Below, one piece after another: positions 14,260 through 14,444 of a DNA stretch of 14,444 nt. Origin of the DNA: JAQVWU01 sp964628455 (GTDB taxonomy: Bacteria > Bacillota > Clostridia > Oscillospirales > CAG-272); contig CAZVPD010000101.1 of the NCBI GenBank assembly GCA_964628455.1, positions 1 through 14,444 on the forward strand. Direction: 5' to 3'. The notes under the pieces were generated by a model. It was not told where the DNA came from. It ran no database searches and worked only from the letters and a program-made list of their open reading frames with translations. Position 1 is the stretch's first letter, and the number at the start of each line of letters is the position of its first letter. Made by a program: the position numbers and the translations under genes.

Positions 14260-14444
14260 TTACTGCAGTTCCTCATAAATGGCAAGGACCTTTTCAAGCT
14301 GCTTCTGTTCGGCTTTTTCTTTCTTCTCATAGTAGGACGTGAAATTTTCGACTTTGGCGTCCAGCATATTGCTGAACGCAAACGCGAGATTCCAGTTGTC
14401 GTATACATAAGCGAAGTCGAAAACGCGCGAATTGTAGATGATGT
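14260..14444 (-). CDS. C-terminal end of a second extracellular solute-binding protein (partial)
   Basis: The last 61 codons of a minus-strand gene that enters from the right edge and ends at TAA (14260-14262). The visible part includes IIYNSRVFDFAYVYDNWN and ends in a charged helix EKKEKAEQKQLEKVLAIYEE. This C-terminal pattern (an R-x-F/Y-D segment followed by a Lys/Glu-rich helix ending in an A-x-Y-type tail) is that of family-1-like solute-binding proteins and recalls the end of the complete one at 8646-10094 (LAGRRYSF ... IEKIITAYEESA). It is not a close copy. Only this fragment is visible, so the identification is tentative and the substrate unknown. Confidence 0.7.
   Translation of the reverse strand, partial: IIYNSRVFDFAYVYDNWNLAFAFSNMLDAKVENFTSYYEKKEKAEQKQLEKVLAIYEELQ

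Noticed and set aside
1..14444. CRISPR arrays, tRNA or rRNA genes, transposases, phage or defence genes
   Set aside because: No regularly spaced direct repeats, cloverleaf-like sequence or related coding motifs were seen when reading both strands.

Overview
The window looks like a draft or metagenome-derived contig from an anaerobic Firmicute, probably a Clostridia relative. This is inferred from the bacterial V-type ATPase operon in Enterococcus/Clostridium gene order, strong AGGAG-type ribosome sites, sigma-A-like promoters with extended -10 elements, lipoprotein solute-binding proteins, a GH4 glycosidase and moderate GC with AT-rich intergenic DNA. A run of ten Ns at 12044-12053 marks a scaffold gap. 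The standard genetic code is used: TGA is a stop at the end of several genes.

Left half (1-7618, minus strand): a V-type (rotary) ATPase operon, read right to left as G/H-type stalk subunit, I, K, E, C, F, A, B. The B gene runs off the left edge; subunit D would be expected next. The order matches ntpF-I-K-E-C-G-A-B of Enterococcus hirae. Several junctions overlap or are only a few bases apart, suggesting translational coupling. The K (rotor ring) subunit keeps all five residues that form the sodium site in the E. hirae ring, so sodium coupling is likely. A good promoter with an extended -10 lies at 7759-7787, and a second possible one at 7644-7652.

Middle (7865-10292): a strong bidirectional hairpin terminator (7865-7900), then an AIM24/TIGR00266 family gene and a sugar-type extracellular solute-binding lipoprotein, both on the minus strand and probably one transcript driven by a near-consensus promoter at 10180-10208. 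A divergent promoter at 10264-10292 serves the next unit.

Right half (10325-14444): on the plus strand, a uroporphyrinogen-decarboxylase-fold protein (cobalamin-methyltransferase-like branch) and a DEAD-box RNA helicase. The helicase is split by the N gap; the frame change across it is best explained by a wrong gap length (8 rather than 10 bases), not by a mutation. Convergent on the minus strand is a GH4 NAD/metal-dependent glycosidase with its own candidate promoter, and then, past another hairpin terminator, the C-terminal end of a second solute-binding protein.

Taken together, the left part makes an ion-coupled membrane energy machine and the right part looks like pieces of carbohydrate uptake and breakdown (two binding proteins and a GH4 enzyme; no permease genes in view). 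I found no CRISPR array, tRNA, rRNA, insertion sequence or clear defence system. I do not see a convincing undescribed system; the findings are modest and specific.
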